DNA of 64,000 bases. It comes from Streptomyces pluripotens. Its GTDB lineage: Bacteria; Actinomycetota; Actinomycetes; Streptomycetales; Streptomycetaceae. The position numbers and the translations under genes were made by a program. Shown one piece after another: positions 1 through 8,203 of this stretch; positions within the stretch are counted from its first letter, which is position 1; each line of letters starts with the position of its first letter. The stretch lies in the NCBI RefSeq assembly GCF_000802245.2, contig NZ_CP021080.1, positions 6,448,001 to 6,512,000 on the forward strand, written 5' to 3'. The notes under the pieces were generated by a model. That model was not told the origin of the DNA, did not search any database, and saw only the letters and a program-made list of their open reading frames with translations.

Positions 1-1390
1 CGGCCAGGGCCGCCCGGAAGCGCTCACCGCCGGACAGCGTGGCCGCGCTCTGGTCGGCTCGCGCCCCCCGGAACAAGAAGCGGGCCAACCGCGCCCGCAC
101 CCGGTTGGCGGTGGCACCCAGTGCGAACCGGGCGACGTTCTCGGCGACGGTCAGCTCGTCGTCCAGGATGTCCAGCCGCTGCGGCAGGAAGCGCAGCGGC
201 ACGTGCGCCCTCACCTCTCCGGCCACCGGCTCCAGTTCCCCTGCGACGGTCCGCAGCAGGGTCGTCTTCCCGGCGCCGTTGCGGCCGACCAGTGCGACCC
301 GCTCCGGCCCGCGCAGATCGAGGGTGCCCGGCACGCGTGTGCCGTGGGCCATCGTCAGGTGCTCCACGGTGAGCACCTGCCTGCCCGGTGGTACCGCCGT
401 GTGCGGCAGGTCGACGCGGATCTCGTCGTCGACGCGTACGGCGTCCACTGCCTGCTCCAGGCGCTCCCTGGCTCCGGCGAGCCGTTCCTCGTGCATGGTG
501 CGGTGCTTGCCCGCGGACTCCTGGGCGGCGCGTTTCCGTGCCCCCATCACGATCTTCGGTTCGCGCTTGGAGTCCCACATTCTCTGCCCGTACCGCTTGC
601 GGCGGGCCAGTTTGACCCGTGCATCGGCCAGTTCGCGCCGCTGCTTGCGCACATCGGCCTCGGCGACGCGCACCATGCGCTCGGCGGCCTCCTGCTCGAC
701 GGCGAGGGCCTCTTCGTAGGCCGAGTAGTTGCCGCCGTACCAGGAGACCTCCCCGGAACGCAGCTCCGCGATCTGGTCGACCAGGTCGAGCAGTTCCCGG
801 TCGTGGCTGACCACGACCAGTACGCCCGGCCACGCCGTGACGGCTTGGTACAGCCGCCGACGCGCGTACAGGTCCAGGTTGTTGGTGGGCTCGTCCAGCA
901 GTAGGACATCCGGGCGGCGCAGCAGTAGTGCGGCGAGGCGCAGCAGCACCGATTCGCCGCCGGACACCTCGCCGACGGTCCGGTCCAGGTCGATGTGGCC
1001 GAGCCCGAGTTCGCCGAGGGCGACCCGGGCGCGTTCTTCGATGTCCCAGTCGTCGCCGACCGTCTCGAAGTGTTCCTCGGCGGCGTCACCGGCCTCGATG
1101 GCGTGCAGCGCGGCTCGCCGGTCGGTGATGCCGAGGACTTGGTCGACGCGGAGAGCGGTGTCGAGGGTGACGTTCTGCGGCAGGTAGCCAATCTCACCGA
1201 TCGCCTTGACCGTGCCGTCGGCCGGGATGAGCTCGCCGCATAGAAGCTTCAGCAAGGTTGACTTTCCCGACCCGTTGACGCCGATGAGCCCGGTCCTGCC
1301 GGGACCGAAGGCGACGTCGAGGCCGTCGAAGACGGCGGTGCCGTCGGGCCAGGCGAAGGACAGGGAGACACAGGTGAGAGCAGGTGACAT
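1..1390 (-). CDS. ABC-F family ATP-binding protein (3' end beyond window)
   Basis: This is a soluble tandem ABC ATPase of the ABC-F class. Such proteins act on the ribosome E-site and often protect it from antibiotics; they are not transporters. Reading from ATG 1390 there is a first nucleotide-binding domain with Walker A GVNGSGKST, signature SGGE and Walker B LLLDEPTNNLD. A basic, coiled inter-domain linker follows (runs of R, K and E), then a second Walker A GRNGAGKTT and signature LSGGE. The frame is open to base 1, so the last part of domain 2 and the stop are missing. No membrane segments are seen. The untranslated leader carries a strong promoter, a 3-codon uORF and a hairpin, the layout of antibiotic-inducible attenuation. 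A resistance role is therefore likely but inferred. Confidence 0.93.
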   Translation of the reverse strand, partial: MSPALTCVSLSFAWPDGTAVFDGLDVAFGPGRTGLIGVNGSGKSTLLKLLCGELIPADGTVKAIGEIGYLPQNVTLDTALRVDQVLGITDRRAALHAIEAGDAAEEHFETVGDDWDIEERARVALGELGLGHIDLDRTVGEVSGGESVLLRLAALLLRRPDVLLLDEPTNNLDLYARRRLYQAVTAWPGVLVVVSHDRELLDLVDQIAELRSGEVSWYGGNYSAYEEALAVEQEAAERMVRVAEADVRKQRRELADARVKLARRKRYGQRMWDSKREPKIVMGARKRAAQESAGKHRTMHEERLAGARERLEQAVDAVRVDDEIRVDLPHTAVPPGRQVLTVEHLTMAHGTRVPGTLDLRGPERVALVGRNGAGKTTLLRTVAGELEPVAGEVRAHVPLRFLPQRLDILDDELTVAENVARFALGATANRVRARLARFLFRGARADQSAATLSGGERFRAALA

Positions 1391-1465
1391 GAGGGCCTCG
1401 CGAGAATGGGTGCGGTGGGATGAGCGCGTGTTGAGACACCGCGAGGCGGAAACCGAAGGGGCCTG

Positions 1466-1495
1466 GGCACGGAGGAGGCCGGGAAGGCCTGTGCC
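1466..1495 (-). promoter_or_regulatory. Leader hairpin upstream of ABC-F gene (attenuator candidate)
   Basis: On the minus strand, GGCAC pairs with GTGCC around an inner AGGCC-N5-GGCCT stem, with a 5-nt bulge. It lies in the roughly 175-nt spacer between the 3-codon uORF (1566-1577) and the ABC-F start at 1390. No U-tract follows, which is usual for Streptomyces terminators. I read it as the terminator or sequestering element of a ribosome-dependent attenuator; this is inferred from position and structure. Confidence 0.4.
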
Positions 1496-1565
1496 GGAGG
1501 ACGGCTCGGACGCCGAGGTCGTACGCCGCGCACACCTCACTGGTGCGACACGGTGCCTCAGGACC

Positions 1566-1577
1566 TCAGACGAGCAA
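1566..1577 (-). CDS. Three-codon upstream ORF (TTG-CTC-GTC-stop) in ABC-F leader
   Basis: Behind an AGGAG ribosome-binding site (1585-1589) with 7-nt spacing lies TTG CTC GTC TGA, a minimal peptide fM-L-V. The predicted transcript begins about 30 nt upstream. Minimal or short leader peptides that stall ribosomes are known in leaders of antibiotic-inducible ABC-F genes in Gram-positive bacteria. The strong RBS in front of such a short frame argues for a regulatory role rather than chance. No other ORF in this 360-bp gap is supportable. Confidence 0.5.
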   Translation of the reverse strand: MLV

Positions 1578-1614
1578 CGTCCTTCTCCTATCGACGGCAA
1601 CAGAACCGATGTGC

Positions 1615-1644
1615 AAGGTAGTAAGGGGGCGTGTCGGGCGTCAA
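1615..1644 (-). promoter_or_regulatory. Sigma-70-type promoter for ABC-F leader
   Basis: On the minus strand a TTGACG -35 (1639-1644) and a TACCTT -10 (1615-1620) are separated by 18 nt. A short A/T-richer patch lies just upstream of the -35, as in WblC/WhiB7-dependent promoters of intrinsic resistance genes, but I cannot show that dependence. Transcription should start near 1608, about 220 nt before the ABC-F start. Confidence 0.6.
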
Positions 1645-1752
1645 CGCAATTGATGATGGGCCCGGTGCGCTTGTCTCACTCGGGCGCGGTTCTGGCGGCG
1701 GCGCGCTGACGACGCCGTTTGCGCGCAGCGGGCGGGGCCGGTTCGCGGGTGC

Positions 1753-2169
1753 TCAGCAGATGTCCCGCATCAGTTCGGCCAGGTCGTGGTCGAGGTCGAG
1801 CTGGAGGTGTTCGAGGCCGGCGGGCACCAGTTCGTCAGTCGCCGCCAGGAAGCGTCGTACCGTCTGCGAGTGCACGTGCACGACCGCGGTGCCTTCGGGG
1901 GCGTGGAACTCCAGCACGGTGCGGCCATACCCGTATGGCCGCACCCGGACGTCTCCGTGGCCCTCGGGGCCCAGCAGCCCGGCCGCGAGGAGTTCCCGGG
2001 AGAAGGTCCAGCACGCCTCGACACCTTCCAGGGTTGCCGGGGCCGGGAAGGCCATGCGCACGGCGAACGGGTCGCGCCGGTCGTAGCGCAGTGTGGCGGG
2101 AATGCTCGGCATGCGCGGTGCGGCGGCGACGAGACGGGCCTCTACGGGCTGCTCGATGACGGTGGACAA
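1753..2169 (-). CDS. ssgD: SsgA-like sporulation/cell-division protein (SsgD-like)
   Basis: This 138-aa protein has the full SALP (SsgA-like) fold. It opens STVIEQ and contains LRYDRRDPFAVRM, WTFSRELLAAGL, GDVRVRPYG and a C-terminal LDLDHDLAELM. SALPs are confined to morphologically complex actinomycetes and steer septum placement and sporulation-associated wall synthesis; SsgD has been linked to lateral wall integrity. I chose TTG 2169 because AAGG sits 4 nt upstream and the product then has the standard SALP length; the in-frame ATG at 2259 would add 30 unconserved residues. The SsgD assignment rests on remembered similarity and is less certain than the family call. It stands alone, convergent to nothing. 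Confidence 0.88.
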   Translation of the reverse strand: MSTVIEQPVEARLVAAAPRMPSIPATLRYDRRDPFAVRMAFPAPATLEGVEACWTFSRELLAAGLLGPEGHGDVRVRPYGYGRTVLEFHAPEGTAVVHVHSQTVRRFLAATDELVPAGLEHLQLDLDHDLAELMRDIC

Positions 2170-2457
2170 CGCCTTGCTCCCTTGACGGCTGGACTGCGCC
2201 CGGCTGGATGTGTGACGCCCGGCACCGGAAGAGACGACGGAATCGGCCACGGCGTGCACACCCGGTTCGCGTGACCTCGGTCACCGCGTTCGGGTGCGAC
2301 GGAGGGCGACAGGGACGGCAGGAACGAGCAAGTCGCGACAATTCCCGTCAACATGCGGCAAGGAAGAGTGAAGGAGTGAAAGGGGGCGCAAAAGGAGATG
2401 CGAAAGCATGTGCGACACAGATGCAAGGAGTCGCACGGAACGACGGCCGCGCGGGGT
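2170..2457. other. Intergenic region upstream of ssgD-like gene
   Basis: No ORF here has convincing coding character. The minus strand is pyrimidine-rich and carries a TTGACG hexamer at about 2346-2351 with no good -10 at normal spacing. It presumably holds the ssgD promoter, but I cannot place it. Confidence 0.4.
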
Positions 2458-2754
2458 TCAGCCCAGTGTCTGCCGGTGGCGTGCCAGCTCCGGGGCCGTC
2501 TTCGTGGCGATGAATTCCGTGACCCGGTAGGTGCACACCCCGGCGGCGGCGAACGGGTCGCTCGCGATGGCCTCCTCGATCCGGGTACGGTCCTCCGCGA
2601 CGGCCACCATCACCCCGCCGTCGCGGGGCTTCTTGCGCCCGGACGCCAGGATCAGGCCCTTCTCGTACTGCTCGTCCAGCCACGCCACGTGGTCGGGCAA
2701 CAGGGCGTCCACGACATCGAGGGGGGCGGTGTAGACCAGCTCAAGGATGAACAT
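2458..2754 (-). CDS. YciI-like (YCII-related) protein
   Basis: This 98-aa dimeric alpha/beta-barrel-type protein begins MFILELVYTAPLDVVD. It has the family features: a first-strand hydrophobic core, a conserved HVAWLDEQYEKG helix, SGRKKPRDGG and the DPFAAAGVCTYRVTEF segment. In YciI-type proteins the conserved His and Asp (here in HVAWLD) form a putative active site, but the reaction is generally unknown. The ATG at 2754 was chosen because the conserved first strand starts there; the reading frame stays open further upstream without family similarity. It is divergent from endonuclease V across about 60 bp, so the two genes may share a regulatory region. Confidence 0.85.
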   Translation of the reverse strand: MFILELVYTAPLDVVDALLPDHVAWLDEQYEKGLILASGRKKPRDGGVMVAVAEDRTRIEEAIASDPFAAAGVCTYRVTEFIATKTAPELARHRQTLG

Positions 2755-2798
2755 GATCGCGAGCGTACCCGCTGGCTCCGGTAGCCGGGCTCTGGCCG

Positions 2799-2804
2799 TA
2801 CAGT
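2799..2804 (+). promoter_or_regulatory. -10 box (TACAGT) of endonuclease V gene
   Basis: TACAGT ends 10 nt before ATG 2815, so transcription would start at or next to the ATG and give a leaderless mRNA. The in-frame GTG at 2806 would then lie upstream of the transcript start. No good -35 is visible. Confidence 0.4.
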
Positions 2805-2814
2805 CGTGGCCACC

Positions 2815-3558
2815 ATGACTACCGTAGGCGTACCCGCGGGCTGGCCCGCGACCGAGGAAGAGGCTCGTGCCGTGCAGGACGAGCTGCGCGGGCTGGTGGT
2901 GCTCGACGAGCCCGGACCGCCTCCGGGAGAGGGCCGTGTCACGGGGGTCGACGTCGCCTACGACGACGACCTGGACCTCGTCGCCGCGGCGGCCGTGGTC
3001 CTCGACGCCGCCACGCTGGAGCCCGTGGCCGAGGCGACGGCGGTCGGCCGGGTCTCTTTCCCGTACGTGCCCGGGCTCCTCGCCTTCCGTGAGATCCCCA
3101 CCGTCAGGGCCGCGCTGGACGCCCTGCCGTGCCCGCCGGGGGTGGTGGTGTGCGACGGCTATGGCCTTGCCCACCCGCGCCGCTTCGGGCTCGCGAGTCA
3201 TCTGGGCGTGCTCACCGGCCTGCCGGCCATCGGCGTCGCCAAGAACCCCTTCACGTTCACCTACGCCGCACCGGGCCCGGTGCGGGGCAGCTGCGCACCG
3301 TTGCTCGCCGGCGCCGAGGAGGTGGGGCGCGCGCTGCGCACCCAGGACGGTGTCAAACCGGTCTTCGTCTCCGTCGGTCACCGGATGAGTTTGGACGGTG
3401 CCGTGGCACACACCCTCGCTCTGACCCCGCGGTACCGTCTGCCGGAGACGACGCGCAGGGCCGACGCCCTGTGCCGCCGGGCCCTGCGGGAGGCGGCACA
3501 GGACGTGTCGGGTCGCCGAGGTCAGGACGGGACGATCCGCCAGGCGCCGACCTCCTGA
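2815..3558 (+). CDS. nfi: Endonuclease V (deoxyinosine 3' endonuclease)
   Basis: This 247-aa enzyme nicks DNA (and, in some lineages, RNA) next to hypoxanthine arising from adenine deamination. The catalytic carboxylates fall at the expected spacing: Asp46 in GVDVAYD, Glu93 in FREIP and Asp114 in VCDGYG. The wedge-like PYVPG segment and the HPRRFGLASHLG and IGVAKN blocks are also present. I prefer ATG 2815 over GTG 2806 because the -10 box TACAGT places the transcript start at about the ATG. The last 37 bp overlap the convergent small gene at 3522-3710. It sits in a neighbourhood with other DNA-damage-type genes (MmcQ/YjbR, macro domain). Confidence 0.93.
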   Translation: MTTVGVPAGWPATEEEARAVQDELRGLVVLDEPGPPPGEGRVTGVDVAYDDDLDLVAAAAVVLDAATLEPVAEATAVGRVSFPYVPGLLAFREIPTVRAALDALPCPPGVVVCDGYGLAHPRRFGLASHLGVLTGLPAIGVAKNPFTFTYAAPGPVRGSCAPLLAGAEEVGRALRTQDGVKPVFVSVGHRMSLDGAVAHTLALTPRYRLPETTRRADALCRRALREAAQDVSGRRGQDGTIRQAPTS

Positions 3559-3710
3559 TACGCCGAGTCGTAGACGGCCGAACCGTCGCCGGGTTCGAGG
3601 GCGTAATGGCGGACGTTGCCGCCCCAGTACCGCAGGATGCGCCCGAGCTCGCCCGCCCGGTCCTGCGTCGACGCGCTTTCGTCCACGGTCACTTCGAGCA
3701 CGAACTTCAC
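3522..3710 (-). CDS. Small conserved-looking hypothetical protein (62 aa)
   Basis: I do not recognise a named family. The 62-aa product begins with a beta-strand-like MKFVLEVTVDES. It contains RAGELGRILRYWGGNVRHYAL and ends AYQEVGAWRIVPS, so it is mixed hydrophobic/charged with no signal peptide or membrane segment. Base composition and start context look like a genuine Streptomyces small gene. Its 3' end overlaps the end of the convergent endonuclease V gene by 37 bp, so transcripts of the two would be antisense there. It lies about 170 bp from the start-distal end of the reductase-like gene, with nothing recognisable between. Confidence 0.7.
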   Translation of the reverse strand: MKFVLEVTVDESASTQDRAGELGRILRYWGGNVRHYALEPGDGSAVYDSAYQEVGAWRIVPS

Positions 3711-3883
3711 GCCTGTTCCGCCTCCTTGGGCTTCCCCTGTGCCGTTTCGGCCTTGGCCTCCATCGTCTCATTCACCTGCGGGTTGACACCCGCGAGGCGA
3801 TGGCAGCAGGTCGTGCGGTGTCCTTGTGGCGGGAAGCCTCACCTCGGGGAGAGGGCTCGGGGCGCCGGGTCAGGACACGGCGG

Positions 3884-5062
3884 TCACCGCCGTGCCGTGA
3901 CCCGGAAGGTAATCCCGGCGGCGCGCAGCCGTTCGGTCAGGGCGTCGCCCATCGCCTGCGCCGTGGTGACTTGCCCGGCCGTCGGCGGGAGGTCGTCGAA
4001 GGCCAGGCACAGGGCGGCCTCGGCGAGCATCTTCGCCGTCTCGCCGTACCCGGGATCGCCGCCCGCGACCTCCGTGTACACGCGCTGTCCGCCTCCCTCG
4101 CCGGCGAAGCGCACCGCGAACCAGCTCTTCGCCCGCTTCTGCGCGTTGGGTCCGTCCCCTGGCTTGAGCCGGTCCGACAGCCATCGGCGGGCCGGCGGGA
4201 GCTGGGCGGCTGCTGCCACCGTGCCCACGGCGGCGACTGCGCCGAGTGCCACCGGCAGACGCCGCACCGCGGCGTAGTGCCGGTAGCGGAAGTCGGGTCC
4301 GTAGCGCTCCAGCGCCCTTGCCGAACGGCCCACGATCTGCGGGTCGATGGTGGGCAACGGCAGCGCCCACGCGCCGGCCTCCCCGGAGAACCTCGGCAGG
4401 CCCGCAGGCGTGGCCACCCGGCGGGTCGTCAGCCGCGGCTCGTGCCGTGACCGCGCACGTGCCGCGGCCAGCATCCGCCGGCCCCGGGCGGCCTGGTTCA
4501 GCGCCGAGGCGAGCGTGCCGCCGGAGAAGGCGGCGTCGGCGGTCACGTAGCCGTCCACGGTCAGCGGCACGCCCTCCGGCAGCTGTCGCACGGTGAAGTA
4601 CACCCCCAGATCGTGGGGGACGGAGTCGAAGCCACAGGCGTGCACCAGGCGTGCGCCCGTTTCCCGCGCGCGTGCGTCGTACCGGACATACATCAGGTCC
4701 ACGAACTCTGGTTCACCAGTGATGTCCAGGTAGTCGGTACCGGCGTCCGCGCAGGCCGCGACCAGATCCTCACCGTGCTGTACGTACGGCCCCACGGTCG
4801 AGGCCACCACGCGAGCCCGCCCGGCCAGAGCACGCAGCGCGACCGGGTCGCCGGCGTCGGCCCGCAGGACGTCGACGTCCCTCGCGCCGGGCAGCCGTTC
4901 CCGCAGCCGTGCCAGCTTCCCCTCGTCGCGGCCGGCCACTGCCCAGCGCAGATTCTCGGGCGCGTGTGCGGCGAGGTACTCCGCGGTCAGCGCACCGACG
5001 AAGCCGGTGGCTCCGAACAGCACGAGGTCGTAGTCACGGTCCGTCCTGTTTGGTCCGTTCAT
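3884..5062 (-). CDS. Saccharopine-dehydrogenase/trans-acting enoyl reductase-like protein
   Basis: The 392-aa protein starts with a Rossmann fold (YDLVLFGATGFVGALTAEYL, residues about 10-30; GRDEGKLARL nearby), then STVGPYVQHGEDLVAACADAGTDYLDITGE. These are hallmarks of the saccharopine dehydrogenase-like/trans-acting enoyl reductase group. In mycobacteria a relative reduces polyketide intermediates of phthiocerol lipids; in Streptomyces the substrate is unknown. The C-terminal half carries a hydrophobic stretch (ALGAVAAVGTVAAAAQL) that could associate with membrane, and ends in an Ala-rich helical segment. The ATG at 5062 is the natural start. It is divergent from the MmcQ/YjbR gene at 5158. 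Confidence 0.88.
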   Translation of the reverse strand: MNGPNRTDRDYDLVLFGATGFVGALTAEYLAAHAPENLRWAVAGRDEGKLARLRERLPGARDVDVLRADAGDPVALRALAGRARVVASTVGPYVQHGEDLVAACADAGTDYLDITGEPEFVDLMYVRYDARARETGARLVHACGFDSVPHDLGVYFTVRQLPEGVPLTVDGYVTADAAFSGGTLASALNQAARGRRMLAAARARSRHEPRLTTRRVATPAGLPRFSGEAGAWALPLPTIDPQIVGRSARALERYGPDFRYRHYAAVRRLPVALGAVAAVGTVAAAAQLPPARRWLSDRLKPGDGPNAQKRAKSWFAVRFAGEGGGQRVYTEVAGGDPGYGETAKMLAEAALCLAFDDLPPTAGQVTTAQAMGDALTERLRAAGITFRVTARR

Positions 5063-5097
5063 GACATCACACTCCTTGGTCGTGCAGCACGCGCCGC

Positions 5098-5119
5098 TGT
5101 CGGTGGCCGAGGCTAGCGT
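5098..5119 (+). promoter_or_regulatory. RecA-NDp/PafBC-type promoter of MmcQ/YjbR gene
   Basis: TGTCGGTG (5098-5105), eight nucleotides, then TAGCGT (5114-5119) match TGTC(R)GTG-N8-TAnnnT. That is the consensus of RecA-NDp promoters, which PafBC switches on after DNA damage in actinobacteria. The match is in the sequence; PafBC dependence is inferred from known consensus. Confidence 0.6.
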
Positions 5120-5157
5120 GAGGAGTGCGCAGTCCGACGAGTAGCCCGGAGGCAGTG

Positions 5158-5544
5158 GTGGCCGTAGCGAGGAACGCGCTGAGGAAGCGGGAGAAACTGC
5201 GCGAGTTCGCGCTCTCCCTGCCCGGCGCGGCCGAGGAGTTCCCGTGGGGCGAGTCCGTCGCCAAGGTCAACGGAAAGGTGTTCGCCTTCCTCGGGGTGGG
5301 CGACGGTAGTCACCCGCCGGGCGTCACCGTCAAACTCAGGGACCAGTCCGCCCATGCGCATGCGTTGGCCACGCCTGGCGTCGCGCCCGCCGGGTACGGC
5401 CTCGGCAGAGCCGGCTGGGTGCGGATACGGCTGGAGGGCGTGGGCGCCCCCGTGGTGGAACTGCTGTGCGACTGGGTGGAGGAGAGCTACCGGTCGATCG
5501 CCCCCAAGCGCCTCGTGGCGGAACTCGACGTTCGCGGCTCGTAG
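5158..5544 (+). CDS. MmcQ/YjbR family protein
   Basis: This 128-aa protein has the MmcQ/YjbR (CyaY-like fold) pattern: KLREFALSLPGAAEEFPWGE, KVNGKVFAFL, VTVKLRD, GWVRIRLEG and a C-terminal LCDWVEESYRSIAPKRLVAEL helix. Members are usually called DNA-binding proteins, but their function is poorly known. I chose GTG 5158 because GGAGG (5148-5152) lies 5 nt upstream. An alternative GTG at 5125 would be almost leaderless behind the PafBC-like promoter (-10 ends 5119) and adds 11 low-complexity residues. A paralogue at 62462 has the same promoter motif. Confidence 0.86.
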   Translation: MAVARNALRKREKLREFALSLPGAAEEFPWGESVAKVNGKVFAFLGVGDGSHPPGVTVKLRDQSAHAHALATPGVAPAGYGLGRAGWVRIRLEGVGAPVVELLCDWVEESYRSIAPKRLVAELDVRGS

Positions 5545-5667
5545 CAGGACCCGGTCCGCGGTTCATGGCGGAGCCGGTGCCCGGCCCGGCGGGATCCGAC
5601 CGCCCCTCACCTCCCGGGTGATGTGCCTCACGGCGGGCATTTGGCTAAGCGCTTGCTCGTTGAGGTC

Positions 5668-5696
5668 TTGTGTCCGGTGGAACACGTTCCTAGCAT
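5668..5696 (+). promoter_or_regulatory. Promoter with KstR-like palindromic operator
   Basis: TTGTGT (5668-5673) and TAGCAT (5691-5696) are spaced 17 nt. GGAAC-AC-GTTCC (5679-5690) fills the spacer end and touches the -10. The core AACNNGTT with flanking symmetry resembles the KstR operator of steroid/lipid catabolism in mycobacteria. A second 8-bp palindrome, AAGCGCTT (5647-5654), lies just upstream and resembles sites of other TetR-type acyl-CoA regulators. Repression by a TetR protein is inferred. Confidence 0.5.
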
Positions 5697-5743
5697 CACT
5701 GGTGTTACATCAGTTGTGTCATACGCATTTGGGGGTTGGACGC

Positions 5744-6904
5744 ATGACGACGGCGCAGACGCCCACCACACCGGGCACCGGTCCGCTGTCCGGCGTGCGC
5801 GTGGTGGAGCTGGCGGGGATCGGCCCCGGCCCGTTCGCCGCCATGCTGCTGGCCGATCTGGGTGCCGACGTGGTCCGGGTGGACCGTCCGGGTGGTCCGG
5901 GACTTGCGATCGACCCCGCCCACGACGTCACCAACCGCAACAAGCGCTCGATCGTGCTCGACCTGAAGACACCGGAGGGCCCCGCACGCGTCCTCGATCT
6001 CGCCGAACGGGCCGACATCCTCATCGAGGGCTACCGCCCGGGCGTCGCCGAGCGCCTCGGCGTCGGCCCCGGGGACTGTCACACCCGCAACCCCCGCCTG
6101 GTCTACGGCCGCATGACAGGCTGGGGCCAGGACGGGCCCCTCGCCCACCGGGCCGGCCATGACGTGGCCTACATCGCGCTCACCGGCACCCTCGGTATGA
6201 TCGGCCGCCCGGACGAGCCCCCGGCCGTCCCCGCCAACCTGCTCGGCGACTACGCGGGCGGCTCCCTGTACCTGGTCGTAGGTGTCCTCGCCGCACTGCA
6301 CCACGCGCGCGCGACCGGCGTCGGCCAGGTCGTCGACGCCGCCATCGTCGACGGCACCGCCCATCTGTCGACGATGATCCACGGCATGCTCGCCGCCGGC
6401 AGTTGGCAGGACCGGCGCGCGGCCAACCTCCTCGACGGCGGCTGTCCCTACTACGGCACCTACGAGACCTCCGACGGCAGGTACATGGCGGTCGGCGCCC
6501 TGGAGGTGCAGTTCTACGAGGAATTTCTGCGCCTGCTCGGTCTGGACGACCTGTCAGCGGCCTGGATGGACCGGACCCGGTGGGGCGAACTGCGCGAACG
6601 GATCGCCGACCGCTTCCGCTCCCGCACCCGCGACGAGTGGGCGGCCGTCTTCGAGGGGTCCGACGCCTGCGTGGCGCCCGTGCGGTCCCTGAGCGAGGCG
6701 CCCCACGACCCGCACCTGACGGCCCGCGGAACCTTCACCGATCACGACGGCATCACCCAGCCCGCTCCCGCCCCGCGTTTCTCCGTGACCCCCACCACCC
6801 TCCGTACCGGCCCGGCCCGGCCCGGCGCGGACACCCGGGCGGTGGCGCGGGACTGGGGGATACCAGACCTCGCGCCCGCCGCCCCCGTCGCCGACCGCGA
6901 CTGA
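5744..6904 (+). CDS. CaiB/BaiF CoA-transferase family protein (alpha-methylacyl-CoA racemase-like)
   Basis: The 386-aa protein belongs to family III CoA transferases/racemases. Near the N-terminus it has [34 protein letters not shown] and the CoA-contacting [12 protein letters not shown]. Residues expected for the racemase branch are visible: His in [10 protein letters not shown], Asp in LLGDYAGG and Glu in [10 protein letters not shown]. This makes epimerisation of 2-methylacyl-CoA (branched-chain or sterol side-chain breakdown) more likely than CoA transfer. ATG 5744 was chosen; the frame is open upstream but without homology. It is the first gene of a run with thiolase and FadB-like genes, and its promoter contains a KstR-like palindrome. 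Confidence 0.9.
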   Translation: MTTAQTPTTPGTGPLSGVRVVELAGIGPGPFAAMLLADLGADVVRVDRPGGPGLAIDPAHDVTNRNKRSIVLDLKTPEGPARVLDLAERADILIEGYRPGVAERLGVGPGDCHTRNPRLVYGRMTGWGQDGPLAHRAGHDVAYIALTGTLGMIGRPDEPPAVPANLLGDYAGGSLYLVVGVLAALHHARATGVGQVVDAAIVDGTAHLSTMIHGMLAAGSWQDRRAANLLDGGCPYYGTYETSDGRYMAVGALEVQFYEEFLRLLGLDDLSAAWMDRTRWGELRERIADRFRSRTRDEWAAVFEGSDACVAPVRSLSEAPHDPHLTARGTFTDHDGITQPAPAPRFSVTPTTLRTGPARPGADTRAVARDWGIPDLAPAAPVADRD

Positions 6905-6947
6905 CCCGGCCCACCCTCCTGGGCCCACCTTCCCGAAAGGCACACCA

Positions 6948-8162
6948 GTGAGCACCGAAGCGTACGTGTACGACGCGATCCGCACCCCGCGCGGCCGCGG
7001 CAAGGCGAACGGCGCCCTGCACGGCACGAAGCCCATCGACCTGGTCGTCGGTCTCATCCACGAGGTCCGCGACCGTTTCCCCGACCTCGACCCAGCAGCC
7101 GTCGACGACATCGTGCTCGGGGTCGTCAGTCCGGTCGGCGACCAGGGCTCGGACATCGCACGGATCGCCGCCGTCGCCGCGGGGCTGCCGGACACGGTCG
7201 CCGGCGTACAAGAGAACCGCTTCTGTGCGTCTGGTCTGGAAGCCGTCAACCTGGCCGCCGCCAAGGTCCGCTCGGGCTGGGAGGACTTGGTCCTCGCCGG
7301 CGGCGTCGAGTCCATGTCCCGTGTCCCGATGGCCTCCGACGGCGGTGCCTGGTTCAACGATCCCATGACCAACCTCGACGTCAGCTTCGTTCCGCAGGGC
7401 ATCGGCGCCGACCTCATCGCCACCATCGAGGGCTTTTCCCGCCGGGACGTGGACGAGTACGCGGCCCTGTCGCAGGAACGTGCCGCGACCGCCTGGAAGG
7501 AGGGCCGCTTCGACCGCTCGGTCGTTCCCGTCAAGGACCGCAGCGGCCTGGTCGTCCTCGACCACGACGAGCATCCGCGCCCCGGTACCACCGCCGACTC
7601 CCTCGGCAAGCTGAAGCCGTCCTTCGCGGACATCGGCGAGTTGGGCGGCTTCGACGCGGTCGCGCTGCAGCGGTACCACTGGGTGGAGAAGATCGACCAC
7701 GTCCATCACGCGGGCAATTCCTCAGGCATCGTCGACGGCGCTTCGCTCGCCGCGATCGGCTCCCGGGCGGTCGGTGAGCGCTACGGCCTCACCCCCCGCG
7801 CGCGGATCGTCTCCGCGGCCGTCTCCGGCTCCGAGCCCACCATCATGCTCACTGGGCCCGCCCCCGCCACCCGCAAGGCCCTGGCGAAGGCCGGCTTGAC
7901 CATCGACGACATCGACCTGGTCGAGATCAACGAGGCGTTCGCCGCAGTGGTCCTACGGTTCGTCAAGGACATGGGCCTGCCATTGGACAAGGTCAACGTC
8001 AACGGCGGTGCCATCGCCCTGGGCCACCCGCTCGGGGCGACCGGCGCGATGATCCTCGGCACGCTCATCGACGAACTGGAGCGCCAGGACAAGCGCTACG
8101 GACTCGCCACGCTGTGCGTGGGTGGCGGCATGGGTATCGCCACCATCGTCGAGCGCATCTGA
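6948..8162 (+). CDS. Acetyl-CoA C-acyltransferase (thiolase, FadA-like)
   Basis: This 404-aa degradative-type thiolase cleaves 3-ketoacyl-CoA with CoA. The nucleophile Cys93 lies in [13 protein letters not shown]. The C-terminal motifs [18 protein letters not shown] (general-base His) and LCVGGGMG (second Cys) are intact, and [11 protein letters not shown] is also present. It starts at GTG 6948 behind GAAAGG. It follows the racemase-like gene by 43 bp and precedes the FadB-like gene by 41 bp, so the three are probably one acyl-CoA degradation operon forming a trifunctional-type pair with the next gene. Confidence 0.94.
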   Translation: MSTEAYVYDAIRTPRGRGKANGALHGTKPIDLVVGLIHEVRDRFPDLDPAAVDDIVLGVVSPVGDQGSDIARIAAVAAGLPDTVAGVQENRFCASGLEAVNLAAAKVRSGWEDLVLAGGVESMSRVPMASDGGAWFNDPMTNLDVSFVPQGIGADLIATIEGFSRRDVDEYAALSQERAATAWKEGRFDRSVVPVKDRSGLVVLDHDEHPRPGTTADSLGKLKPSFADIGELGGFDAVALQRYHWVEKIDHVHHAGNSSGIVDGASLAAIGSRAVGERYGLTPRARIVSAAVSGSEPTIMLTGPAPATRKALAKAGLTIDDIDLVEINEAFAAVVLRFVKDMGLPLDKVNVNGGAIALGHPLGATGAMILGTLIDELERQDKRYGLATLCVGGGMGIATIVERI

Positions 8163-8203
8163 ACTCCCCGCGGAACCAAGAGACTTCAACGGAGACCACT
8201 GCC

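Noticed and set aside
1194..1535. Minus-strand 94- and 113-aa frames in the ABC-F leader
   Set aside because: They run through the predicted leader hairpin and into the ABC-F gene in other frames, have no RBS, and are Pro/Arg/Ser-rich shadows. Only the 3-codon uORF behind AGGAG looks deliberate.
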